Below, piece by piece: positions 1 to 11,600 of a stretch of DNA of 64,000 nucleotides. Under the pieces are notes generated by a model that saw only the letters and a program-made list of their open reading frames with translations, had not been told where the DNA came from and made no database searches. Origin of the DNA: Tupaia tana (lineage: Eukaryota; Chordata; Mammalia; Scandentia; Tupaiidae); contig JAKSZU010000321.1 of the NCBI GenBank assembly GCA_026018925.1, positions 62,001-126,000 of the forward strand, given 5' to 3'. Positions within the stretch are counted from its first letter, which is position 1. Every line of letters begins with the position of its first letter. The translations under genes were made by a program, and so were the position numbers.

Positions 1-281
1 ACAGAGATAGGAGGCCAGAGGGGCTCCCTACCACACTAGCTCTGCTTGCTGGAGGCTGAATTATGAGTATAAAATCTTCCTTTCTCCTGTTCCCTGAAAA
101 ATCTAGTTCCCAGTATCCATGAGGAGTCTGCTCAGAGAAGGGCTCAACTCTCCTGCCACACTAGCTCTGCTTGCTGGAGGCTGAATTATGAGTAGAAAAT
201 CTTCATTTCTCCTGTTCCCTGAAAAATCTAGTTCCCAGTATCCATGAGGAGTCTGCTCAGAGAAGGGCTCTACTCTCCTGC
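1..281 (+). repeat. Truncated left-edge unit: end of B plus two A
   Basis: Bases 1-31 are the end of a B module, followed by A at 32-156 and A at 157-281. The second A ends 'ggctctact', as expected before a B. The first A carries 'gagtataaaat' instead of 'gagtagaaaat'. The array therefore continues to the left of the window. Confidence 0.93.
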
Positions 282-473
282 CTGGGAGGAAGAAGCAGAA
301 GGGATTATTAACAAAACAATGGGAGGAGCAGAGCGCCAGAGAAAAACTTTGCCTTTAAAAAAATCATAAAAAGGAAAAATTACCAAAAAACAAAGATGAG
401 GAGACAGGAGCAGAGAGAGACAGAGACCTCAGAGACACAGTGACAGAGATAGGAGGCCAGAGGGGCTCCCTAC
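282..473 (+). repeat. Module B, representative copy (192 bp)
   Basis: First complete B. It opens with 'ctgggaggaagaagcagaag', has an A-rich centre with the core 'ctttaaaaaaatcat' and a second A tract in 'accaaaaaacaaag', then a GA-rich stretch ('gagcagagagagacagagac') and ends 'ggggctccctac' just before an A module. Counting the consensus gives 53 pyrimidines in 192 bases, so the + strand is 72% purine. The only consensus CpG of the array lies here, inside 'agcgcc', which also fits the HaeII/HhaI recognition pattern. Length variation among copies comes almost entirely from the A tract before 'gg' in 'cataaaaagg' (5 to 8 A), from 'ggaaaaatt' versus 'ggaaaatt', and from 'ccaaaaaac' (5 to 7 A). 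Origin unknown; no transposon terminal structure is visible. Confidence 0.95.
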
Positions 474-598
474 CACACTAGCTCTGCTTGCTGGAGGCTG
501 AATTATGAGTACAAAATCTTCATTTCTCCTGTTCCCTGAAAAATCTAGTTCCTAGTATCCATGAGGAGTCTGCTCAGAGAAGGGCTCAACTCTCCTGC
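474..598 (+). repeat. Module A, representative copy (125 bp)
   Basis: A complete A module, from 'cacactagctctgcttgctg' to '...actctcctgc'. It is mildly pyrimidine-rich on the + strand (68 of 125 in the consensus), has no CpG, and contains one AGCT (AluI) site, so AluI should produce a 125 bp ladder wherever A copies are adjacent. This copy carries the 'gagtacaaaat' variant common in the first A after B; most copies read 'gagtagaaaat'. Base 115 is informative: A modules followed by another A read 'ggctcaact', while those followed by B read 'ggctctact'. 125 is not a multiple of three, so no reading frame can pass through consecutive copies unchanged. Confidence 0.95.
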
Positions 599-3500
599 CA
601 TATTAGCTCTGCTTGCTGGAGGCTGAATTATGAGTAGAAAATCTTCATTTCTCCTTTTCCCTGAAAAATCTAGTTCCTAGTATCCATGAGGAGTCTGCTC
701 AGAGAAGGGCTCAACTCTCCTGCCACACTAGCTCTGCTTGCTGGAGGCTGAATTATGAGTAGAAAATCTTCATTTCTCCTGTTCCCTGAAAAATCTAGTT
801 CCCAGTATCCATGAGGAGTCTGCTCAGAGAAGGGCTCTACTCTCCTGCCTGGGAGGAAGAAGCAGAAGGGATTATTAACAAAACAATGGGAGGAGCAGAG
901 CGCCAGAGAAAAACTTTGCCTTTAAAAAAATCATAAAAAGGAAAAATTACCAAAAAACAAAGATGAGGAGACAGGAGCAGAGAGAGACAGAGACCTCAGA
1001 GACACAGTGACAGAGATAGGAGGCCAGAGGGGCTCCCTAACACACTAGCTCTGCTTGCTGGAGGCTGAATTATGAGTAGAAAATCTTCATTTCTCCTGTT
1101 CCCTGAAAAATCTAGTTCCCAGTATCCATGAGGAGTCTGCTCAGAGAAGGGCTCAACTCTCCTTCCACACTAGCTCTGCTTGCTGGAGGCTGAATTATGA
1201 ATAGAAAATCTTCATTTCTCCTGTTCCCTGAAAAATCTAGTTCCCAGTATCCATGAGGAGTCTGCTCAGAGAAGGGCTCAACTCTCCTGCCACACTAGCT
1301 CTGCTTGCTGGACGCTGAATTATGAGTAGAAAATCTTCATTTCTCCTGTTCCCTGAAAAATCTAGTTCCCAGTATCCATGAGGAGTCAGCTCAGAGAAGG
1401 GCTCTACTCTCCTGCCTGGGAGGAAGAAGCAGAAGGGATTATTAACAAAGCAATGGGAGGAGCAGAGCGCCAGAGAAAAATTTTACCTTTAAAAAAATCA
1501 TAAAAAAAGGAAAAATTACCAAAAAACAAAGATGAGGAGACAGGAGCAGAGAGAGACAGAGACCTCAGAGACACAGTGACAGAGATAGGAGGCCAGAGGG
1601 GCTCCCTACCACACTAGCTCTGCTTGCTGGAGGCTGAATTATGAGTATAAAATCTTCATTTCTCCTGTTCCCTGAAAAATCTAGTTCCCAGTATCCATGA
1701 GGAGTCTGCTCAGAGAAGGGCTCAACTCTCCTGCCACACTAGCTCTGCTTGCTGGAGGCTGAATTATGAGTAGAAAATCTTCATTTCTCCTGTTCCCTGA
1801 AAAATCTAGTTCCCAGTATCCATGAGGAGTCTGCTCAGAGAAGGGCTCTACTCTCCTGCCTGGGAGGAAGAAGCAGAAGGGATTATTAACAAAACAATGG
1901 GAGGAGCAGAGCGCCAGAGAAAAACTTTGCCTTTAAAAAAATCATAAAAAGGAAAAATTACCAAAAAACAAAGATGAGGAGACAGGAGCAGAGAGAGACA
2001 GAGACCTCAGAGACACAGTGACAGAGATAGGAGGCCAGAGGGGCTCCCTACCACACTAGCTCTGCTTGCTGGAGGCTGAATTATGAGTAGAAAATCTTCA
2101 TTTCTCCTGTTCCCTGAAAAATCTAGTTCCCAGTATCCATGAGGAGTCTGCTCAGAGAAGGGCTCAACTCTCCTGCCACACTAGCTCTGCTTGCTGGACG
2201 CTGAATTATGAGTAGAAAATCTTCATTTCTCCTGTTCCCTGAACAATCTAGTTCCCAGTATCCATGAGGAGTCTGCTCAGAGAAGGGCTCTACTCTCCTG
2301 CCTGGGAGGAAGAAGCAGAAGGGATTATTATCAAAACAATGGGAGGAGCAGAGCGCCAGAGAGAATCTTTGCCTTTAAAAAAATCATAAAAAGGAAAAAT
2401 TACCAAAAAACAAAGATGAAGAGACAGGAGCAGAGAGAGACAGAGACCTCAGAGACACAGTGACAGAGATAGGAGGCCAGAGGGGCTCCCTACCACACTA
2501 GCTCTGCTTGCTGGAGGCTGAATTATGAGTAGAAAATCTTCATTTCTCCTGTTCCCTGAAAAATCTAGTTCCCAGTATCCATGAGGAGTCTGCTCAGAGA
2601 AGGGCTCTACTCTCCTGCCTGGGAGGAAGAAGCAGAAGGGATTATTAACAAAACAATGGGAGGAGCAGAGCGCCAGAGAAAAACTTTACCTTTAAAAAAA
2701 TCATAAAAAAGGAAAAATTACCAAAAAACAAAGATGAGGAGACAGGAGCAGAGAGAGACAGAGACCTCAGAGACACAGTGACAGAGATAGGAGGCCAGAG
2801 GGGCTCCCTACCACACTAGCTCTGCTTGCTGGAGGCTGAATTATGAGTAGAAAATCTTCATTTCTCCTGTTCCCTGAAAAATCTAGTTCCCAGTATCCAT
2901 GAGGAGTCTGCTCAGAGAAGGGCTCAACTCTCCTGCCACACTAGCTCTGCTTGCTGGAGGCTGAATTATGAGTAGAAAATCTTCATTTCTCCTGTTCCCT
3001 GAAAAATCTAGTTCCCAGTATCCATGAGGAGTCTGCTCAGAGAAGGGCTCTACTCTCCTGCCTGGGAGGAAGAAGCAGAAGGGATTATTAACAAAACAAT
3101 GGGAGGAGCAAAGCGCCAGAGAAAAACTTTGCCTTTAAAAAAATCATAAAAAAGAAAAATTACCAAAAAACAAAGATGAGGAGACAGGAGCAGAGAGAGA
3201 CAGAGACCTCAGAGACACAGTGACAGAGATAGGAGGCCAGAGGGGCTCCCTACCACACTAGCTCTGCTTGCTGGAGGCTGAATTATGAGTAGAAAATCTT
3301 CATTTCTCCTGTTCCCTGAAAAATCTCGTTCCCAGTATCCATGAGGAGTCTGCTCACAGAAGGGCTCAACTCTCCTGCCACACTAGCTCTGCTTGCTGGA
3401 GGCTGAATTATGAGTAGAAAATCTTCATTTCTCCTGTTCCCTGAAAAATCTAGTTCCCAGTATCCATGAGGAGTCTGCTCACAGAAGGGCTCTACTCTCC

Positions 3501-6500
3501 TGCCTGGGAGGAAGAAGCAGAAGGGATTATTAACAAAACAATAGGAGGAGCAGAGCGCCAGAGAAAAACTTTGCCTTTAAAAAAATCATAAAAAGGAAAA
3601 ATTACCAAAAAACAAAGATGAGGACACAGGAGCAGAGAGAGACAGAGACCTCAGAGACACAGTGACAGAGATAGGAGGCCAGAGGGGCTCCCTACCACAC
3701 TAGCTCTGCTTGCTGGAGGCTGAATTATGAGTAGAAAATCTTCATTTCTCCTGTTCCCTGAAAAATCTAGTTCCCAGTATCCATGAGGAGTCTGCTCAGA
3801 GAAGGGCTCAACTCTCCTGCCACACTAGCTCTGCTTGCTGGAGGCTGAATTATGAGTAGAAAATCTTCATTTCTCCTGTTCCCTGAAAAATATAGTTCCC
3901 AGTATCCATGAGGAGTCTGCTCAGAGAAGGGCTCAACTCTCATGCCACACTAGCTCTGCTTGCTGGAGGCTGAATTATGAGTAGAAAATCTTCATTTCTC
4001 CTGTTCCCTGAAAAATCTAGTTCCCAGTATCCATGAGGAGTCTGCTCAGAGAAGGACTCTACTCTCCTGCCTGGGAGGAAGAAGCAGAAGGGATTATTAA
4101 CAAAACAATGGGAGGAGCAGAGCGCCAGAGAAAAACTTTGCCTTTAAAAAAATCATAAAAAGGAAAAATTACCAAAAAACAAAGATGAGGAGACAGGAGC
4201 AGAGAGAGACAGAGACCTCAGAGACACAGTGACAGAGATAGGAGGACAGAGGGGCTCCCTACCACACTAGCTCTGCTTGCTGGAGGCTGAATTATGAGTA
4301 GAAAATCTTCATTTCTCCTGTTCCCTGAAAAATCTAGTTCCCAGTATCCATGAGGAGTCTGCTCAGAGAAGGGCTCAACTCTCCTGCCACACTAGCTCTG
4401 CTTGCTGGAGGCTGAATTATGAGTAGAAAATCTTCATTTCTCCTGTTCCCTGAAAAATCTAGTTCCCAGTATCCATGAGGAGTCTGCTCAGAGAAGGGCT
4501 CAACTCTCCTGCCACACTAGCTCTGCTTGCTGGAGGCTGAATTATGAGTAGAAAATCTTCATTTCTCCTGTTCCCTGAAAAATCTAGTTCCCAGTATCCA
4601 TGAGGAGTCTGCTCAGAGAAGGACTCTACTCTCCTGCCTGGGAGGAAGAAGCAGAAGGGATTATTAACAAAACAATGGGAGGAGCAGAGCGCCAGAGAAA
4701 AACTTTGCCTTTAAAAAAATCATAAAAAGGAAAAATTACCAAAAAACAAAGATGAGGAGACAGGAGCAGAGAGAGACAGAGACCTCAGAGACACAGTGAC
4801 AGAGATAGGAGGCCAGAGGGGCTCCCTACCACACTAGATCTGCTTGCTGGAGGCTGAATTATGAGTAGAAAATCTTCATTTCTCCTGTTCCCTGAAAAAT
4901 CTAGTTCCCAGTATCCATGAGGAGTCTGCTCAGAGAAGGGCTCAACTCTCCTGCCACACTAGCTCTGCTTCCTGGAGGCTTAATTATGAGTAGAAAATCT
5001 TCATTTCTCCTGTTCCCTGAAAAATCTAGTTCCCAGTATCCATGAGGAGTCTGCTCAGAGAAGGGCTCTACTCTCCTGCCTGGGAGGAAGAAGCAGAAGG
5101 GATTATTAACAAAACAATGGGAGGAGCAGAGCGCCAGAGAAAAACTTTGCCTTTAAAAAAATCATAAAAAGGAAAAATTACCAAAAAACAAAGATGAAGA
5201 GACAGGACCAGAGAGAGACAGAGACCTCAGAGACACAGTGACAGAGATAGGAGGCCAGAGGGGCTCCCTACCACACTAGCTCTGCTTGCTGGAGGCTGAA
5301 TTATGAGTAGAAAATCTTCATTTCTCCTGTTCCCTGAAAAATCTAGTTCCCAGTATCCATGAGGAGTCTGCTCAGAGAAGGGCTCTACTCTCCTGCCTGG
5401 GAGGAAGAAGCAGAAGGGATTATTAGCAAAACAATGGGAGGAGCAGAGCGCCAGAGAAAAACTTTGCCTTTAAAAAAATCATAAAAAGGAAAAATTACCA
5501 AAATACAAAGATGAGGAGACAGGAGCAGAGAGAGACAGAGACCTCAGAGACACAGTGACAGAGATAGGAGGCCAGAGGGGCTACCTACCACACTAGCTCT
5601 GCTTGCTGGAGGCTGAATTATGAGTAGAAAATCTTCATTTCTCCTGTTCCCTGAAAAATCTAGTTCCCAGTATCCATGAGGAGTCTGCTCAGAGAAGGGC
5701 TCAACTCTCCTGCCACACTAGCTCTGCTTGCTGGAGGCTGAATTATGAGTAGAAAATCTTCATTTCTCCTGTTCCCTGAAAAATCTAGTTCCCAGTATCC
5801 ATGAGGAGTCTGCTCAGAGAAGGGCTCTACTCTCCTGCCTGGGTGGAAGAAGCAGAAGGGATTATTAACAAAACAATGGGAGGAGCAGAGCGCCAGAGGA
5901 AAACTTTGCCTTTAAAAAAATCATAAAAAGGAAAAATTACCAAAAAACAAAGATGAGGAGACAGGAGCAGAGAGAGACAGAGACCTCAGAGACACAGTGA
6001 CAGAGATTGGAGGCCAGAGGGGCTCCCTACCACACTAGCTCTGCTTGCTGGAGGCTGAATTATGAGTAGAAAATCTTCATTTCTCCTGTTCCCTGAAAAA
6101 ATCTAGTTCCCAGTATCCATGAGGAGTCTGCTCAGAGAAGGGCTCAACTCTCCTGCCACACTAGCTCTGCTTGCTGGAGGCTGAATTATGAGTAGAAAAT
6201 CTTCATTTCTCCTGTTCCCTGAAAAATCTAGTTCCCAGTATCCATGAGGAGTCTGCTCAGAGAAGGGCTCTACTCTCCTGCCTGGGAGGAAGAAGCAGAA
6301 GGGATTATTAACAAAACAATGGGAGGAGCAGAGCGCCAGAGAAAAACTTTGCCTTTAAAAAAATCATAAAAAGGAAAAATTACCAAAAAACAAAGATGAG
6401 GAGACAGGAGCAGAGAGAGACAGAGACCTCAGAGACACAGTGACAGAGATAGGAGGCCAGAGGGGCTCCCTACCACACTAGCTCTGCTTGCTGGAGGCTG

Positions 6501-8683
6501 AATTATGAGTAGAAAATCTTCATTTCTCCTGTTCCCTGAAAAATCTAGTTCCCAGTATCCATGAGGAGTCTGCTCAGAGAAGTGCTCAACTCTCCTGCCA
6601 CACTAGCTCTGCTTGCTGGAGGCTGAATTATGAGTAGAAAATCTTCATTTCTCCTGTTCCCTGAAAAATCTAGTTCCCAGTATCCATGAGGAGTCTGCTC
6701 AGAGAAGGGCTCAACTCTCCTGCCACACTAGCTCTGCTTGCTGGAGGATGAATTATGAGTAGAAAATCTTCCTTTCTCCTGTTCCCTGAAAAATCTAGTT
6801 CCCAGTATCCATGAGGAGTCTGCTCAGAGAAGGACTCTACTCTCCTGCCTGGGAGGAAGAAGCAGAAGGGATTATTAACAAAACAATGGGAGGAGCAGAG
6901 CGCCAGAGAAAAACTTTGCCTTTAAAAAAATCATAAAAAGGAAAAATTACCAAAAAACAAAGATGAGGAGACAGGAGCAGAGAGAGACAGAGACCTCAGA
7001 GACACAGTGACAGAGATAGGAGGCCAGAGGGGCTCCCTACCACACTAGCTCTGCTTGCTGGAGGCTGAATTATGAGTAGAAAATCTTCATTTCTCCTGTT
7101 CCCTGAAAAATCTAGTTCCCAGTATCCATGAGGAGTCTGCTCAGAGAAGGGCTCAACTCTCCTGCCACACTAGCTCTGCTTGCTGGAGGCTGAATTATGA
7201 GTAGAAAATCTTCATTTCTCCTGTTCCCTGAAAAATCTAGTTTCCAGTATCCATGAGGAGTCTTATCAGAGAAGGGCTCTACTCTCCTGCCTGGGAGGAA
7301 GAAGCAGAAGGGATTATTAACAAAACAATGGGAGGAGCAGAGCGCCAGAGAAAATCTTTGCCTTTAAAAAAATCATAAAAAGGAAAAATTACCAAAAAAC
7401 AAAGATGAGGAGACAGGAGCAGAGAGAGACAGAGACCTCAGAGACACAGTGACAGAGATAGGAGGCCAGAGGGGCTCCCTACCACACTAGCTCTGCTTGC
7501 TGGAGGCTGAATTATGAGTAGAAAATCTTCATTTCTCCTGTTCCCTGAAAAATCTAGTTCCCAGTATCCATGAGGAGTCTGCTCAGAGAAGGGCTCTACT
7601 CTCCTGCCTGGGAGGAAGAAGCAGAAGGGATTATTAACAAAACAATGGGAGGAGCAGAGCGCCAGAGAAAAACTTTGCCTTTAAAAAAATCATAAAAAGG
7701 AAAAATTACCAAGAAACAAAGATGAGGAGACAGGAGCAGAGAGAGACAGAGACCTCAGAGACACAGTGACAGAGATAGGCGGCCAGAGGGGCTCCCTACC
7801 ACACTAACTCTGCTTGCTGGAGGCTGAATTATGAGTAGAAAATCTTCATTTCTCCTGTTCCCTGAAAAATCTAGTTCCCAGTATCCATGAGGAGTCTGCT
7901 CAGAGAAGGGCTCTACTCTCCTGCCTGGGTGGAAGAAGCAGAAGGGATTATTAACAAAACAATGGGAGGAGCAGAGCGCCAGAGAAAAACTTTGCCTTTA
8001 AAAAAATCATAAAAAGGAAAAATTACCAAAAAACAAAGATGAGGAGACAGGAGCAGAGAGAGACAGAGACCTCAGAGACACAGTGACAGATATTGGAGGC
8101 CAGAGGGGCTCCCTACAACACTAGCTCTGCTTGCTGGAGGCTGAATTATGAGTAGAAAATCTTCATTTCTCCTGTTCCCTGAAAAATCTAGTTCCCAGTA
8201 TCCATGAGGAGTCTGCTCAGAGAAGGGCTCAACTCTCCTGCCACACTAGCTATGCTTGCTGGAGGCTGAATTATGAGTAGAAAATCTTCATTTCTCCTGT
8301 TCCCTGAAAAATCTAGTTCCCATTATCCATGAGGAGTCTGCTCAGAGAAGGGCTCTACTCTCCTGCCTGGGAGGAAGAAGCAGAAGGGATTATTAACAAA
8401 ACAATGGGAGGAGCAGAGCGCCAGAGAAAAACTTTGCCTTTAAAAAAATCATAAAAAGGAAAAATTACCAAAAAACAAAGATGAGGAGACAGGAGCAGAG
8501 AGAGACAGAGACCTCAGAGACACAGTGACAGAGATAGGAGGCCAGAGGGGCTCCCTACCACACTAGCTCTGCTTGCTGGAGGCTGAATTATGAGTAGAAA
8601 ATCTTCATTTCTCCTGTTCCCTGAAAAATCTAGTTCCCAGTATCCATGAGGAGTCTGCTCAGAGAAGGGCTCTACTCTCCTGC

Positions 8684-11600
8684 CTGGGAGGAAGAAGCAG
8701 AAGGGATTATTAACAAAACAATGGGAGGACCAGAGCGCCAGAGAAAAACTTTGCCTTTAAAAAAATCATAAAAAGGAAAATTACCAAAAAACAAAGATGA
8801 GGAGACAGGAGCAGAGAGAGACAGAGACCTCAGAGACACAGTGACAGAGATAGGAGGCCAGAGGGGCTGCCTACCACACTAGCTCTGCTTGCTGGAGGCT
8901 GAATTATGAGTACAAAATCTTCATTTCTCCTGTTCCCTGAAAAATCTAGTTCCCAGTATCCATGAGGAGTCTGCTCAGAGAAGGGCTCAACTCTCCTGCC
9001 ACATAAGCACTGCTTGCTGGAGGCTGAATTATGAGTAGAAAATCTTCATTTCTCCTGTTCCCTGAAAAATCTAGTTCCCAGTATCCATGAGGAGTCTGCT
9101 CAGAGAAGGGCTCAACTCTCCTGCCACACTAGCTCTGCTTGCTGGAGGCTGAATTATGAGTAGAAAATCTTCATTTCTCCTGTTCCCTGAAAAATCTAGT
9201 TCCCAGTATCCATGAGGAGTCTGCTCAGAGAAGGGCTCTACTCTCCTGCCTGGGAGGAAGAAGCAGAAGGGATTATTAACAAAACAATGGGAGGAGCAGA
9301 GAGCCAGAGAAAAACTTTGCCTTTAAAAAAATCATAAAAAGGAAAAATTACCAAAAAACAAAGATGAGGAGACAGGAGCAGAGAGAGACAGAGACCTCAG
9401 AGACACAGTGACAGAGATAGGAGGCCAGAGGGGCTCCCTACCACACTAGATCTGCTTGCTGGAGGCTGAATTATGAGTAGAAAATCTTCATTTCTCCTGT
9501 TCCCTGAAAAATCTAGTTCCCAGTATCCATGAGGAGTCTGCTCAGAGAAGGGCTCAACTCTGCTGCCACACTAGCTCTGCTTGCTGGAGGCTGAATTATG
9601 AGTAGAAAATCTTCATTTCTCCTGTTCCCTGAAAAATCTAGTTCCCAGTATCCATGAGGAGTCTGCTCAGAGAAGGGCTCAACTCTCCTGCCACACTAGC
9701 TCTGCTTGCTGGAGGCTGAATTATGAGTAGAAAATCTTCATTTCTCCTGTTCCCTGAAAAATCTAGTTCCCAGTATCCATGAGGAGTCTGCTCAGAGAAG
9801 GGCTCTACTCTCCTGCCTGGGAGGAAGAAGCAGAAGGGATTATTAACAAAACAATGGGAGGAGCAGAACGCCAGAGAAAAACTTTGCCTTTAAAAAAATC
9901 ATAAAAAGGAAAAATTACCAAAAAACAAAGATGAGGAGACAGGAGCAGAGAGAGACAGAGACCTCAGAGACACAGTGACAGAGATAGGAGGCCAGAGGGG
10001 CTCCCTACCACACTAGCTCTGCTTGCTGGAGGCTGAATTATGAGTAGAAAATCTTCATTTCTCCTGTTCCCTGAAAAATCTAGTTCCCAGTATCCATGAG
10101 GAGTCTGCTCAGAGAAGGGCTCTACTCTCCTGCCTGGGAGGAAGAAGCAGAAGGGATTATTAACAAAACAATGGAAGGAGCAGAGCGCCAGAGAAAAACT
10201 TTGCCTTTAAAAAAATCATAAAAAGGAAAAATTACCAAAAAACAAAGATGAGGAGACAGGAGCAGAGAGAGACAGAGACCTCAGAGACACAGTGACAGAG
10301 ATAGGAGGCCAGAGGGGCTCCCTACCACACTAACTCTGCTTGTTGGAGGCTGAATTATGAGTAGAAAATCTTCATTTCTCCTGTTCCCTGAAAAATCTAG
10401 TTCCCAGTATCCATGAGGAGTCTGCTCAGAGAAGGGCTCAACTCTGCTGCCACACTAGCTCTGCTTGCTGGAGGCTGAATTATGAGTAGAAAATCTTCAT
10501 TTCTCCTGTTCCCTGAAAAATCTAGTTCCCAGTATCCATGAGGAGTCTGCTCAGAGAAGGGCTCAACTCTCCTGCCACACTAGCTCTGCTTGCTGGAGGC
10601 TGAATTATGAGTAGAAAATCTTCATTTCTCCTGTTCCCTGAAAAATCTAGTTCCCAGTATCCATGAGGAGTCTGCTCAGAGAAGGGCTCTACTCTCCTGC
10701 CTGGGAGGAAGAAGAAGAAGGGATTATTAACAAAACAATGGGAGGAGCAGAGCGCCAGAGAAAATCTTTGCCTTTAAAAAAATCATAAAAAGGAAAAATT
10801 ACCAAGAAACAAAGATGAGGAGACAGGAGCAGAGAGAGACAGAGACCTCAGAGACACAGTGACAGAGATAGGAGGCCAGAGAGGCTCCCTACCACACTAG
10901 CTCTGCTTGCTGGAGGCTGAATTATGAGTAGAAAATCTTCATTTCTCCTGTTCCCTGAAAAATCTAGTTCCCAGTATCCATGAGGAGTCTGCTCAGAGAA
11001 GGGCTCAACTCTCCTGCCACACTAGCTCTGCTTGCTGGAGTCTGAATTATGAGTAGAAAATCTTCATTTCTCCTGTTCCCTGAAAAATCTAGTTCCCAGT
11101 ATCCATGAGGAGTCTGCTCAGAGAAGGGCTCTACTCTCCTGCCTGGGAGGAAGAAGCAGAAGGGATTATTAACAAAACAATGGGAGGACCAGAGCGCCAG
11201 AGAAAAACTTTGTCTTTAAAAAAATCATAAAAAGGAAAATTACCAAAAAACAAAGATGAAGAGACAGGAGCAGAGAGAGACAGAGACCTCAGAGACACAG
11301 TGACAGAGATAGGAGGCCAGAGGGGCTGCCTACCACACTAGCTCTGCTTGCTGGAGGCTGAATTATGAGTACAAAATCTTCATTTCTCCTGTTCCCTGAA
11401 AAATCTAGTTCCCAGTATCCATGAGGAGTCTGCTCAGAGAAGGGCTCAACTCTCCTGCCACATAAGCACTGCTTGCTGGAGGCTGAATTATGAGTAGAAA
11501 ATCTTCATTTCTCCTGTTCCCTGAAAAATCTAGTTCCCAGTATCCATGAGGAGTCTGCTCAGAGAAGGGCTCAACTCTCCTGCCACACTAGCTCTGCTTT

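Larger units (their letters stand above)
282..8683 (+). repeat. Units 1-19, mixed BA/BAA/BAAA block
   Basis: Unit starts, with number of A modules in brackets: 282(3), 849(3), 1416(2), 1860(2), 2302(1), 2619(2), 3062(2), 3504(3), 4071(3), 4638(2), 5080(1), 5397(2), 5839(2), 6282(3), 6849(2), 7291(1), 7608(1), 7925(2), 8367(1). The order 2,1,2,2,3 occurs twice, at 1860-4070 and 4638-6848, 2,778 bp apart, and the B modules at 2302 and 5080 both have 'gatgaagagac'. That suggests an older duplication, now diverged. Small indels: two extra A in the unit at 1416, one at 2619, and one extra A in an A module near 6090 ('gaaaaaatctag'). Confidence 0.9.

Noticed and set aside
60-80. TATA-like 'gagtataaaat' near 65 and 1642
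   Set aside because: Single-base variants of the common 'gagtagaaaat' in two A modules; no other promoter element or downstream gene.
340-400. Hairpin or terminator in the 'cctttaaaaaaatcat...aaaagg' core of B
   Set aside because: Pairing is short and A/T-only with a long loop; the A-run variation is better explained as slippage.
282-473. Module B as an endogenous retrovirus LTR or other transposon fragment
   Set aside because: The GA-rich part resembles low-complexity leader-like sequence, but there are no terminal repeats, target-site duplications, poly-A tail or coding remnants. Origin left open.
6005-6012. 'gagattgg' variants as a regulatory (CCAAT-type) site on the opposite strand
   Set aside because: It is one substitution in a B module shared by a few copies (6003, 35498, 37579, 39281, 41866); no adjacent promoter features.
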